From UBA3210 sp963610315 (lineage in GTDB: Bacteria > Bacillota_I > Bacilli_A > RFN20 > CAG-449), in assembly GCA_963610315.1 (NCBI GenBank), contig CAVDMV010000020.1, forward strand, positions 1 to 25,032: a stretch of DNA of 25,032 nucleotides, given 5' to 3'. Under the pieces are notes generated by a model. That model was not told the DNA's origin and did no database searches. It worked only from the letters and a program-made list of their open reading frames with translations. Shown here piece by piece: positions 8,479-17,663 of the stretch; positions within the stretch are counted from its first letter, which is position 1; every line of letters starts with the position of its first letter. Position numbers and translations under genes: made by a program.

Positions 8479-9786
8479 ATGGAAAATTACATTGAAAGTG
8501 GCATCACCTGGATTGGAAAAATTCCAAGCGAATGGAAAATAAATAAAATAAAAGCAATGGCTTCTTTAAGTGGAAGAATTGGATGGCAAGGTTTAACTTC
8601 TGAAGAATATACAGATGAAGGGGCTTATTTAATTACTGGTGTTGATTTTGAAAATGGAGTAATTAATTGGGATTCATGTGTGCATGTTCCAATTAAAAGA
8701 TGGAGAGAAGCTGTAGGAGTACAAATTAAAGAAAATGATCTTTTAATAACAAAAGATGGTACTGTTGGCAAAGTTGCATTAGCTAAAAACATGCCGTATG
8801 AAACATCATTAAATAGTGGTGTATTATTAATTAGACCAAATAAAGATTTTGATAATAAATTTTTATTTTACGTATTACGATCTGATGTTTTTTGGACTTG
8901 GTTTAATTTAGATAATTCTGGAAATAGCACAATCACACATTTGTATCAGCACAATTTCAATAACTTTTCATTTGCTCATCCAAATTTGAAAGAACAAATT
9001 CGTATTGTATCTTTCCTTGATGATAAGGTTTCTAACATAGAAAGCATAATAAATGAATATAAGCAACAAAATATAATTCTAAAAAAATATAAACGTTCGC
9101 TAATAAAAGAATGTGTTACTTGTGGTATTAGAAAAAACTATAAAATTATAAAAACAGGAAATAAGTATATCCCTGAGATACCAGAAGGATGGAAATTAAT
9201 GCGATTAAAATATTTAGCAGATATTAAAACAGGAAACACTCCGTCAATGGATTATGAAGAATATTATTCATTTGATGATGGTATTGATTGGATAAAAGCG
9301 GACAATTTATTTTATGAACAACCAATTAGTGACAGTGAACAAAAATTGACAAAAAAAGGTATTAAGTATGGAAGAATTGCGAAAAAACATTCTATCATTG
9401 TCTGTTGTATCGGTTCGATTGGAAAATATGGTTGTCTAGAAAAAGATTCTGCATTCAATCAGCAGCTTAATGCAGTATATTTTAATGACAAAATAATGAA
9501 TTATAGATTTGGAATGTATGCGATTGATTCTCAGGAAGAACAACATATTAATATAGCCAATCCAAATGTGCTATTGATTATAAACAACCTTCAACATGGC
9601 TCAGTTGTGCTACCTGTTCCTTCTTTACATGAACAAGAAGAAATAGCAAATTATCTTGATGAAAAATGTAAAAAAGTTAATGAATGCATACAAAACAATG
9701 AAAAAAAAATTGAAAGATTAGAAGCTTATAAAAAATCGCTTATCTATGAATATGTCACAGGTAAGAAAAGAGTGGAGGTAAAGTAA
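8479..9786 (+). CDS. hsdS: Type I restriction-modification specificity subunit HsdS
   Basis: HsdS recognises the bipartite DNA target and bridges HsdM and HsdR. Two target-recognition domains are visible: TRD1, residues about 1-175, opening GITWIGKIPSEW; and TRD2, about 230-385, opening IPEIPEGWKLMRLK. Each is followed by a conserved helical spacer (LKEQIRIVSFLDDKVSNIE; LHEQEEIANYLDEKCKKVNE), ending in YKKSLIYEYVTGKK. This internal duplication is diagnostic. I choose the ATG at 8479 because AGGTGA lies just upstream; a GTG at 8470 would add three residues. The gene follows the hsdM stop by 9 bases and precedes hsdR by 1 base. Only one hsdS is present, with no inverted partial copies, so no shuffling locus is seen here. 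Confidence 0.95.
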   Translation: MENYIESGITWIGKIPSEWKINKIKAMASLSGRIGWQGLTSEEYTDEGAYLITGVDFENGVINWDSCVHVPIKRWREAVGVQIKENDLLITKDGTVGKVALAKNMPYETSLNSGVLLIRPNKDFDNKFLFYVLRSDVFWTWFNLDNSGNSTITHLYQHNFNNFSFAHPNLKEQIRIVSFLDDKVSNIESIINEYKQQNIILKKYKRSLIKECVTCGIRKNYKIIKTGNKYIPEIPEGWKLMRLKYLADIKTGNTPSMDYEEYYSFDDGIDWIKADNLFYEQPISDSEQKLTKKGIKYGRIAKKHSIIVCCIGSIGKYGCLEKDSAFNQQLNAVYFNDKIMNYRFGMYAIDSQEEQHINIANPNVLLIINNLQHGSVVLPVPSLHEQEEIANYLDEKCKKVNECIQNNEKKIERLEAYKKSLIYEYVTGKKRVEVK

Positions 9787-9787
9787 T

Positions 9788-12763
9788 ATGCCTGTAAGAG
9801 CAGATCAATTAAAAGAAACTACGGATTATCAAAAACTTATTTTAGATGAATTGGTAAAAAAGAATGGTTATATTTTAAGAAAATCCGATACTTGCTATAA
9901 CCAAGCATTTGCAATGGATACAGAATTAGTCTTTAAATTTTTGTATTCAACACAAGCTGATAAGATGGATAAACTTAAGAAAATCTACAAAACTAACTTT
10001 GAGAGTACTGTTTTGAATGTTATCAATAATGATATTTGTGCTAAGAATGGTTCATTAATAGATTCTTTTAAGAATGGCGTTGAATTCGACAATGGGACAA
10101 CACTAGATTTGTATTATCCAAAACCTGAAACGACGTTAAATCCTATAACAATTGAAAACTATAATAATAATATTTTTTCTGTAATGGAGGAAGTATATCA
10201 TAAGGATAAAGAAAGAATCGATTTAGTAATTTTCTTGAATGGAATTGCAATTTTTGCTTTTGAATTAAAGTGCAATACAACAAATCAAGATTACAAGGAT
10301 GCGATAATTCAGTATAAGAATACTCGTGATGCAACTACTAGACTTTTCTTATATAAAAAAGGTGTTTTTGCTGCATTTGCAATGGATTTAAATGAAGCTT
10401 GGTTTACTACAAAACTTAATGGTAAATCTTCTTATTTTATGCCTTTTAATAAAGGTGATAATTATGGAGCTGGAAACCCTCACAATAAAAACGGAATCAA
10501 TGTTTCGTATATTTGGGAAGATATTTTAACTAAGGAGACAATCAGTTTACTTATAACCCATTTTATATTTGTCCAATATTCAGAAGAAATAGATGCTGAT
10601 ACTGGTAACAAAATTAAAAAGGAAAGTCTTATCTTCCCACGTTATCATCAATTAAGAGCGATAAGAAGAATATGTGCTGATGTCAAAGAAAATTTATCTG
10701 AAAGAAATTATTTGATTGAGCATAGTGCAGGAAGTGGAAAGACTAACACTATTGCTTGGTTGGCGCATATTCTTAGCCAAGTTCACGATGCAAACAATAA
10801 TGGTGTATTTGATACTGTTCTTATTATTACTGATAGAATTGTTGTTGATAGACAGCTACAAGATGCAGTTCTTGGTGTAAAACATAAATTAGGAACTGTT
10901 AAGGTAATGGATGATAAATGTGATTCAGGTGATTTAGAACAAGCCTTAAAGGGGAATACTCGCATTATTGTTACGACAATTCATAAATTTTTCTATATTT
11001 TAGGAAGCAAATTGTTGCAAAATCTTGGTTCAAAGAGATTTGCAGTTTTAATTGATGAAGCCCATCAGTCTACAGAAGGTTCTTTAATGCAAGCTGTTAC
11101 TACTGTTTTAGCAGGAGATGAAGATGATGATATCACTGTGGAAGACAAAATCGTGGAAGAAATCAATAAAACAGGTAAGCAATCTAACGTTTCAATGATT
11201 GCCTTTACTGCAACTCCTAAAGGAGATACTTTGCAGCTTTTTGGAACATTGAATGCCGAAGGCAAAAAAGAAGCATTTGATATTTACTCAATGAAACAAG
11301 CTATTGAAGAAGGTTATATTTTGAATGTCTTAAATAACTACACTACATATAAAACATTCTTTGAATTAAATAAAAATATTGCTGATGATCCAGAATTAAA
11401 ATCTTTAGCTGCAAAAAGAAAAATTTTACAATTTATTGATGAACATCCAACAAATATTGCTCAGAAAGTTAGAATTATTGTTGAACATTTCAGAGAGAAT
11501 ATTGCTTACAGACTTGACGGAAAAGCAAAGGCGATGGTTGTCACTTCAAGTATTAAAGCAGCAATAGAATATAGACAAGAATTTGACAGATATATTGCTG
11601 AAAATAACTATGATGATATAAAAGCTTTAGTTGCTTTTTCTGGTAGTAAAACAATTGGCGGTGAAACTTTTACAGAAGTGTCAATGAATGGTGGAATCCC
11701 TGAAGATCAATTAAGATTAGAATTTGATAAGAGTTGTTATCAAGTTTTATTGGTTGCAAACAAATATCAAACAGGTTTTGATCAAAAGAAATTATGTGCA
11801 ATGTATATTGATAAAAAGCTTAGAGGAGTTGCTGCGGTTCAAACATTATCAAGATTGAATAGAATATATCCTCCATATCAAAAAGAAACTTTTATTTTAG
11901 ACTTCAAAAATGATTATGAAGATATTAAAAGTGCTTTCGATAAATACTACAAGGATAATGTTTTAAGAGAACCTATCAGACCAGCAGACATCAGATCTCT
12001 TTATAGTGCAATTGAAAAATATGACATCTTGGACGATGATGATATTGAAAAGTTCAATGAGTATTTATATAAGGAAAAAAGAAATAATAACGATAAACAA
12101 GCTATGTGGTCATTGTTAGATAATGCATTAAGGAAGATAATGAAAAGACCTGAGAAAAATCGTGCTGAAATTAAATCAACAATTAGAAAATTCTTAAAGG
12201 GGTATTCTTTCTTAATTCAGGCTACATGTTATGAAAATGTCGAACTTCATAAAAAATATAATTATTTATCATATTTAATTAAAGAAATAGAAATAGGTAG
12301 TGGCAATGACTTTGATGTTGCTGATAAAATTACAGTTAGTGATTTTAGACAAGAGAAGAGTGGCGAGATAACAGTTACTACATTAGATGGTAACTCAGAA
12401 ATTACTATTAAAAAACCTGTTCCTACATCTATAATTGAAGATACAAAAAAGAAATTATCTGTAATTCTTGAGGAATTAAATGCTCAATATGGTAAGGATT
12501 TTACTTTGGATGTTGCATCACAGGCTTTATTACAAATAAGATCACAACTTATAAATGATGAGACATTAAGGCAAAGTGCTGTAAGTAATTCGTTCGATGA
12601 CTTTAAATTTAGTTTTGATGATCATGTTGACGATGCACTTACAGAAGGTTATGAGAGTAACAAGGATTTCTTTGAGTTCTTATTAAATAATGAGAATGAA
12701 AAAAACAGACTGCTTCATGTTTTTATGAGAGAAATATATGACTCGTTAAGAAATAAAAAATGA
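9788..12763 (+). CDS. hsdR: Type I restriction endonuclease/translocase subunit HsdR
   Basis: 991 residues, a normal HsdR length. An N-terminal PD-(D/E)xK nuclease domain is visible: Asp145 in RIDLVIFLNG, then ELK at 159-161 and QYKNTR downstream. A superfamily 2 helicase motor follows: Walker A SAGSGKTNT (about 313-321), DEAH at 423-426, TATP near 474-477 and motif VI QTLSRLNR at 685-692, then a C-terminal helical region that docks on HsdM. It cuts unmodified DNA after ATP-driven translocation. GGAGG lies a few bases before the ATG. The stop codon TGA overlaps the next start (ATGA), so it is coupled to the peptidase gene. No disruption is seen, so if hsdM is truly off, active HsdR would still not assemble without HsdM. 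Confidence 0.96.
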   Translation: MPVRADQLKETTDYQKLILDELVKKNGYILRKSDTCYNQAFAMDTELVFKFLYSTQADKMDKLKKIYKTNFESTVLNVINNDICAKNGSLIDSFKNGVEFDNGTTLDLYYPKPETTLNPITIENYNNNIFSVMEEVYHKDKERIDLVIFLNGIAIFAFELKCNTTNQDYKDAIIQYKNTRDATTRLFLYKKGVFAAFAMDLNEAWFTTKLNGKSSYFMPFNKGDNYGAGNPHNKNGINVSYIWEDILTKETISLLITHFIFVQYSEEIDADTGNKIKKESLIFPRYHQLRAIRRICADVKENLSERNYLIEHSAGSGKTNTIAWLAHILSQVHDANNNGVFDTVLIITDRIVVDRQLQDAVLGVKHKLGTVKVMDDKCDSGDLEQALKGNTRIIVTTIHKFFYILGSKLLQNLGSKRFAVLIDEAHQSTEGSLMQAVTTVLAGDEDDDITVEDKIVEEINKTGKQSNVSMIAFTATPKGDTLQLFGTLNAEGKKEAFDIYSMKQAIEEGYILNVLNNYTTYKTFFELNKNIADDPELKSLAAKRKILQFIDEHPTNIAQKVRIIVEHFRENIAYRLDGKAKAMVVTSSIKAAIEYRQEFDRYIAENNYDDIKALVAFSGSKTIGGETFTEVSMNGGIPEDQLRLEFDKSCYQVLLVANKYQTGFDQKKLCAMYIDKKLRGVAAVQTLSRLNRIYPPYQKETFILDFKNDYEDIKSAFDKYYKDNVLREPIRPADIRSLYSAIEKYDILDDDDIEKFNEYLYKEKRNNNDKQAMWSLLDNALRKIMKRPEKNRAEIKSTIRKFLKGYSFLIQATCYENVELHKKYNYLSYLIKEIEIGSGNDFDVADKITVSDFRQEKSGEITVTTLDGNSEITIKKPVPTSIIEDTKKKLSVILEELNAQYGKDFTLDVASQALLQIRSQLINDETLRQSAVSNSFDDFKFSFDDHVDDALTEGYESNKDFFEFLLNNENEKNRLLHVFMREIYDSLRNKK

Positions 12764-14136
12764 TTAAGTACAATTCTACAAATTTAATGCCTTTTATAGA
12801 TAAAAGTCTTGTTGAAAGTGCTGCTACTGAGTTTCTTGAAAAGTATTGTCCAGAAGCATTGGTAATTCCAATGGCAATACCAATCGAAGAGATTATTCAA
12901 AAGAAGATGAATTTAAAAATCATCTATAAAAATAAAATATCAAGTGATGGGAAAATTTTTGGATTGATAGCGTTCAATGGTGGTGTAATTCCTTTATATG
13001 ATATTGAAAATGATGAGTATGTTGATTACATTATTGAACCTAGAACAATTGTTGTGGATGTTTCTAGTAATAATGCTGGGCAGATAAATAACACATTAGC
13101 ACACGAAGCAGTACATTACTTTTATCATCGTAAATATTTTATTAGAAACTATAATGATACAGCAGCTATACAGTGTGCCAAGGATGAAATTGAAGATAAA
13201 TACCTTGGATTAATAGAATGGCAAGCTAAAAATTTGGCTCCAGCGATTTTAATGCCATTAGAAATGGTAAAGAAAAAGGCTGATGAAGCATTTTCTCAAA
13301 AGATGTCTATAACTATTGGTGATACTATAATTGATTATACCACACAGGCTGCGATAGAAAAGGTTGCTGAATTTTTTCACGTTTCAAAACTTTCGGCATA
13401 TTATCGTTTGTCTTATCTCGGATACGATGTTGAGCAATTTGATAAAGATGCTAAACAAATTTATTCATATTATGCTGAATCTAAATTAGATATGGTTACG
13501 AGAACAAATATTTCACCACAAGAAATTTTTGAATTAGCTTTAAAGGATAAAACTTTTAGAGAAGTTATTGATTCTGGATTATTTACATACAACAATGGAA
13601 GTTTTTCTAGAATTGATGAAGAAGGACATGTGCAGTTTTTAAATTTTTGTTATTCAGAAAAAGATGTATTTACTGGGACAGCGTTTTGTAAATCAGTTCA
13701 AAGTCAAGGTTTATCTTTTGTTAACGAATATAATGTAAAAAATGCTATTAAAAATTATAAATCTGAAGTTAAAGTTTCAAAGTTTACTAAAAATACTTTT
13801 AATATTAAATGTAGAAAAATAATTGAGAAGAGAGAGTGGGATAGCACAGACTTTTGGGAATATACATTATTATCTCGTAATATATTCTCACAAATAAAAA
13901 ATGAAGATGAATCAAATTTTAAGCTTCCAATTATAATTGCTATACTTGTTGGCTTGCAGTTATCATACGATGAAAGTATCGACATGTTAAAACGTGAAGG
14001 ATACGCATTAAATGATAGTTCAGAACATATTGCGTATAAAATTATTTTACATACTCATTTAAATATAGATGATGCTAATGAATTTCTGAATTCTCAAGGC
14101 TTTAAAAAATTAGGAACTCAAAAAAGAAAAAAATAA
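12760..14136 (+). CDS. ImmA/IrrE-family zinc metallopeptidase with extra C-terminal region
   Basis: The M78 (ImmA/IrrE) zinc peptidase core is clear: HEAVH at 115-119 within NTLAHEAVHYF, and a downstream Glu153 in IEWQAKNLAPAILMP, the usual third-ligand helix with the family's LMP. Known relatives cleave XRE-type repressors: ImmA cleaves ImmR of ICEBs1, and IrrE cleaves DdrO. The protein is much longer than ImmA; residues about 240-458 form an extra domain I do not recognise. The gene overlaps hsdR by four bases (ATGA) and is the last gene before a strong terminator. With an XRE protein at the front of the same operon, a repressor-cleaving role is plausible but inferred. Confidence 0.88.
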   Translation: MIKYNSTNLMPFIDKSLVESAATEFLEKYCPEALVIPMAIPIEEIIQKKMNLKIIYKNKISSDGKIFGLIAFNGGVIPLYDIENDEYVDYIIEPRTIVVDVSSNNAGQINNTLAHEAVHYFYHRKYFIRNYNDTAAIQCAKDEIEDKYLGLIEWQAKNLAPAILMPLEMVKKKADEAFSQKMSITIGDTIIDYTTQAAIEKVAEFFHVSKLSAYYRLSYLGYDVEQFDKDAKQIYSYYAESKLDMVTRTNISPQEIFELALKDKTFREVIDSGLFTYNNGSFSRIDEEGHVQFLNFCYSEKDVFTGTAFCKSVQSQGLSFVNEYNVKNAIKNYKSEVKVSKFTKNTFNIKCRKIIEKREWDSTDFWEYTLLSRNIFSQIKNEDESNFKLPIIIAILVGLQLSYDESIDMLKREGYALNDSSEHIAYKIILHTHLNIDDANEFLNSQGFKKLGTQKRKK

Positions 14137-14173
14137 TTTCATAAAATACAAATAATTTTATTAACTAAAATAG

Positions 14174-14206
14174 AGTGATTTTCAATAAGAAAATCGCTTT
14201 TTTTTT
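14174..14206 (+). terminator. Rho-independent terminator of the restriction operon
   Basis: AGTGATTTTC (14174-14183) pairs with GAAAATCGCT (14189-14198), including one G-T pair, around a 5-base loop, and continues into nine T. It closes the operon about 38 bases after the peptidase stop. Confidence 0.92.
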
Positions 14207-14675
14207 GCGCTTTTCATTGCTTTATCACATTACAATTTGATTTGTATTTTGGCAAAAGACGCCCGTGTAAGTAGTTGCTTTATAATGTAAGCAAATGAAA
14301 GATTAGTTTTAGAAATTTAACTTTAATCAATCATTTAATATATTTATGAATTATTCATGGCTTAAAAGAACATTGATAAAAAGTTGAAAAATAAGATGAT
14401 TCATTTGATTTATATGGCTATGAATAACAATTAAAAAAAATAGAAGACTAGCTACCTTCTATCGATGCTGATACTAGTTATTACGCAGCATCAAATTATA
14501 TAAAATTTCAAACCTTCGTAATTGGTGCGAAACAAAACGAAATGGAAAAAATAGTACGTCCATATTCTTTTGCTGCGCCCATTTTTTGAGTTGCCATTAG
14601 GTATCAAAGCTCCATTTCGTCAAAGGACGTCGATGACAAATGGAGAAAATAAATGGCTAAGAATTAACATCATCA
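14207..14675. other. Scar between restriction island and prophage remnant: inverted repeats and a decayed reading frame
   Basis: No intact gene is seen. The stretch holds a palindrome TTGCTT/AAGCAA (14275-14280, 14289-14294) enclosing a TATAAT; an 11-base imperfect inverted repeat (14351-14361 with 14417-14427); and another 8-base stem (14610-14617 with 14638-14645). From 14452 an open frame runs 45 codons to a TGA at 14587. Removing one T from the run of six at 14582-14587 would extend it by over 30 codons (for example FELPLGIKAPF), and a TAG at 14449 cuts it upstream. This looks like the remains of a gene of unknown function, so the region is probably a recombination scar. Confidence 0.5.
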
Positions 14676-15080
14676 ATGAAAGAACTTACTGAACTTGAAA
14701 ATCCTAACTCTGTATCACAATTAAAGGCATGGCTTCAAGAGCAAGGAGTAAATGTTGCATCACTTGGTAAAAAAGATGTAGAGAAGTTTGCATTGGATTA
14801 TGAAGGAACACAAATAGGTCAAATGATGGAGTTTCGTAAAATGCTAGCTAAGTCATCGGTTAAGAAAGCAAAAGTCCCAGAGAAAGTAAAACGGAAGCAT
14901 CAAGCGACTAGTAATATCATATTTAATTTATCTCAAATGGGCATCTCACTATCGGATGCCTTTTTGATTGAGATTGATACTTATTTTGAGCTTGTTGATT
15001 TATTTATGGAGTCAATGGGAAGAAGTGAAAGCTCATCAAGAGAGGCAACACAAACTGACATTGACAATTTTTTACTATAG
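14676..15080 (+). CDS. Chimeric ORF: phage DNA polymerase fragment fused to tail assembly chaperone-like C-terminus
   Basis: Residues 1-64 (MKELTELENPNSVSQLKAW to MLAKSSVKK) match the middle of phage family A DNA polymerases, where LENPNSVxQLKxWL and a LAKxSVKKY motif precede the palm domain. Right after SVKK the sequence changes. Residues about 70-134 (HQATSNIIFNLSQMGISLS to REATQTDIDNFLL) resemble the small protein encoded just before tape measure genes in siphophages, a tail assembly chaperone. None of the polymerase catalytic residues are present. No good ribosome site precedes the ATG, and an in-frame TAA lies at 14658. The ORF therefore marks a deletion junction near 14868-14885. It is unlikely to work as a polymerase; the chaperone half could be functional if expressed. 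Confidence 0.7.
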   Translation: MKELTELENPNSVSQLKAWLQEQGVNVASLGKKDVEKFALDYEGTQIGQMMEFRKMLAKSSVKKAKVPEKVKRKHQATSNIIFNLSQMGISLSDAFLIEIDTYFELVDLFMESMGRSESSSREATQTDIDNFLL

Positions 15081-15092
15081 GAGGTTAAGTAA

Positions 15093-17663
15093 ATGGCTGA
15101 AACAATAAAAGGTTTAAACATTAAATTAGGACTTGATGCTACTGAACTTAACGAGTCCTTAGGTAAAGTAAGAGCAGAATTAAAAGAACAACAAGCTGAC
15201 CTTAAAGCTATTAATCAAAAACTTAAATATGATTCATCAAATGTCGAACTTTGGAAGAGCAAGCAAACTAAATTAAATGAGGTTTTAGATTCTACAAAGA
15301 GGAAATTAGAACTTCAAAAACAAAAATTAGAAGAAGCTAAGGAAGCAGTCAAAGTTGGTGCAATAAGTGAATCTGAATTTAAGAAACTTGAAAGAGCGGT
15401 AGAGTATGCTGAAGCTGATGTTTCAAAGCTAAATACCGAGCTTAAAAATACTAGTACAAAGATACAAGAACTTGGTAATGCTAAATGGGATAAGCTAGCA
15501 GGAGTTGGTAATAAATTAACAAAGTATGTAACGGCTCCTATTGTTGCAGCAGGCACAGCTTTATCCGCTCTTTCTTATAAGTCACTTGTTGCATCAGATG
15601 ACTTAGCTGATACAGCCTCTAAAGTGTATCTATCTGCTGAGGCATTCCAGGAGTGGAGCTATGCTGCAGAGATTTTAGCAGTAGATCAAAACCAATTACA
15701 AAAAGCATTTGTTAAGGTTAATGCTCTTTTAGGAGATATAGCAAATGGAAGTGCTGATAGTGTTAATGAAAAGCTAAAACTTATCGGATTAACTAGTGAG
15801 GATTTAACTGGACTTAATACTGATGAGGCTTTCATGAAAATTAGAGATGCTCTATCTTCAGTAGGTGATGAAGCCTCAAGAACTGCAGTAGCTAACGAAA
15901 TATTTGGTGATAAACTAGGTGCTGAGCTTACTCAAGTAATATCTGCTTCAACAAGTCAAGTAGAAGACCTAAGAAATGAATGTAGAGAACTTGGAATTGT
16001 ATCAAATGAAGATGCTGAAAAAGCTGGAGAATTTACTGATGCCATCTCAAGATTACAACAAGCATTAACAGGTCTTAAAAATGAGCTTGCTCAAGCCTTA
16101 CTTCCAGTAATGAATAGTCTTGTTTTAATGATCACAAATAAGATCGTACCAGCTCTTAAAAAGATGCTTAATTGGTGGAATAATCTATCAAAAGGTATGA
16201 AGGTGTTTATTGGGACACTACTTGGAATTGTAACGGCAACAGGGCCAGTCTTAGCTATCATTGGTAAACTGATACCTTTGATTTCAAAAATTAAGGTAGG
16301 ACTCACTGCTTTAAAAGGAGCAATTACAATAGCTGGTGGAGCAATTAAGGCTTCGACACTTGGTATAGTAGGTCTTGTTGCAGTTTTAGCTGTTATTTTG
16401 CTTCAAAATGAGAAGTTTAGAGAACTGCTTGGGAAAATAATAAATATCATTTCAAAACTACTTAATAAAGTAATGGGTTTTATTCAAAAAATAGTTAATT
16501 CTTTAATGCCAGTTATTAAGACAATAATGGATTTAATAAATAAAGTAATTGATATGTTGGTTGAGGTTATAGATAAAATATTACCTCCGCTTGAATCAAT
16601 TATTAATGTGGTTATCGGCTTGCTTGAAAAATTAATGCCTTTAATTAAAAGAATTCTTGAAGTAATAGCTTCATTAATTGGTAAAGTAGTAGATTTAATT
16701 ACGACAATATTAGAACCAATTATGGAGGTTCTAGGTGTAGTTATTGATTTAATTGCTAATCTAGTTGATGCTATTTTAGAATTAATAAATGCAGTTTTAG
16801 ATCCTATCACGGATGTTTTAAACGTCTTAGTCGATATTATTGAAGTAGTGGTTTCTTTAGTTGGTGATGTAGTTAAGATAATATCTTCAATTTTAAAGCC
16901 AATTTTAAAAGTTATCGTTACTTTATTACAACCAATTATTAAGGTTTTGAAAATTGTTATTGAGCTTGTTTCAAGCATTATAAAACTACTAGAACCTTTA
17001 ATTAAAGTATTACTTACACCTTTAGAGTTACAGCTTCAGTTAATTAGTTCAGCTTTATCAGCTTTTGAACCAATTTTAGAGACAATAGGTGATGTCATTG
17101 AAACAGTTATATCTCCTGCATTAGAACTTTTAAACACACTATTAAAACCTATTTTAGATATTTTAAATTGGATAATTGATGCAATTAAATGGCTTGCAGA
17201 TAATCTATCAAATATCTTTGAAGGAATAAGCGATGGTGTTTCTAATTTTGCTGGTGGAATAGTTGATAAGGTATCTGGTGTAGTTAGAAGTATAACTGAA
17301 AAATTTAGCGGAATGTTTGGTTGGCTTAAAGATAAATTTAAAGGCTTTACTGGTTGGCTTGGTGAGGTTGGAGAGAACATTGGAAACTTCTTTAAAGGAG
17401 CAGTTGATGGTGTGAAGGGAACTATTCAAAAGGCAACTGATGCTGTGTCAGGCTGGGCTAAAAAAGCATGGGGTAATGTAAAAGGATGGTTTAGTTCAGT
17501 TGGAGATTGGTTTAGTGATACTTTCAATCTTAATGGAAATAAAACATCAAATTATTCAACTACAAATAATAACCAAACAACAAACAATGTAACAGTAAAT
17601 ACTACATCATCAGAATTTGATGTTGATTCAATAAATAAAGCGTTAGGAGGTGCCTATTTATAA
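15093..17663 (+). CDS. Phage tail tape measure protein
   Basis: 856 residues. The start has a perfect AGGAGG-type site. The N-terminal quarter is coiled coil with the tape-measure opening (IKGLNIKLGLDATELNESL; LKEQQADLKAINQKLKYD). Hydrophobic segments appear near 143-160 and 370-435. Residues about 445-690 are an exceptionally hydrophobic helical stretch with a recurring (K/D/E/Q)-P-(I/L)-x-x-(V/I)-(L/I) motif. The C-terminus is Gly/Trp-rich (GWLKDKFKGFTGWLG; KKAWGNVKGWFSSVG) and ends in an Asn/Thr-rich tail. The protein sets siphophage tail length and helps pass DNA through the membrane. The length implies a fairly short tail. The frame is fully open despite loss of the head genes. The next gene overlaps by one base. 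Confidence 0.93.
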   Translation: MAETIKGLNIKLGLDATELNESLGKVRAELKEQQADLKAINQKLKYDSSNVELWKSKQTKLNEVLDSTKRKLELQKQKLEEAKEAVKVGAISESEFKKLERAVEYAEADVSKLNTELKNTSTKIQELGNAKWDKLAGVGNKLTKYVTAPIVAAGTALSALSYKSLVASDDLADTASKVYLSAEAFQEWSYAAEILAVDQNQLQKAFVKVNALLGDIANGSADSVNEKLKLIGLTSEDLTGLNTDEAFMKIRDALSSVGDEASRTAVANEIFGDKLGAELTQVISASTSQVEDLRNECRELGIVSNEDAEKAGEFTDAISRLQQALTGLKNELAQALLPVMNSLVLMITNKIVPALKKMLNWWNNLSKGMKVFIGTLLGIVTATGPVLAIIGKLIPLISKIKVGLTALKGAITIAGGAIKASTLGIVGLVAVLAVILLQNEKFRELLGKIINIISKLLNKVMGFIQKIVNSLMPVIKTIMDLINKVIDMLVEVIDKILPPLESIINVVIGLLEKLMPLIKRILEVIASLIGKVVDLITTILEPIMEVLGVVIDLIANLVDAILELINAVLDPITDVLNVLVDIIEVVVSLVGDVVKIISSILKPILKVIVTLLQPIIKVLKIVIELVSSIIKLLEPLIKVLLTPLELQLQLISSALSAFEPILETIGDVIETVISPALELLNTLLKPILDILNWIIDAIKWLADNLSNIFEGISDGVSNFAGGIVDKVSGVVRSITEKFSGMFGWLKDKFKGFTGWLGEVGENIGNFFKGAVDGVKGTIQKATDAVSGWAKKAWGNVKGWFSSVGDWFSDTFNLNGNKTSNYSTTNNNQTTNNVTVNTTSSEFDVDSINKALGGAYL

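Noticed and set aside
8470..9786. Phase-variable hsdS shuffling by inverted repeats
   Set aside because: Only one complete hsdS and no partial copy or recombinase gene is in the window.
14541..14594. 29-codon minus-strand ORF (MATQKMGAAKEYG...) in the scar
   Set aside because: No convincing ribosome site, and it overlaps the better-looking decayed plus-strand frame.
16484..16978. 164-residue minus-strand ORF inside the tape measure gene
   Set aside because: It is a shadow of the hydrophobic repeats; the Ile/Thr/Ser-rich product is what the antisense of Leu/Ile/Val repeats gives.
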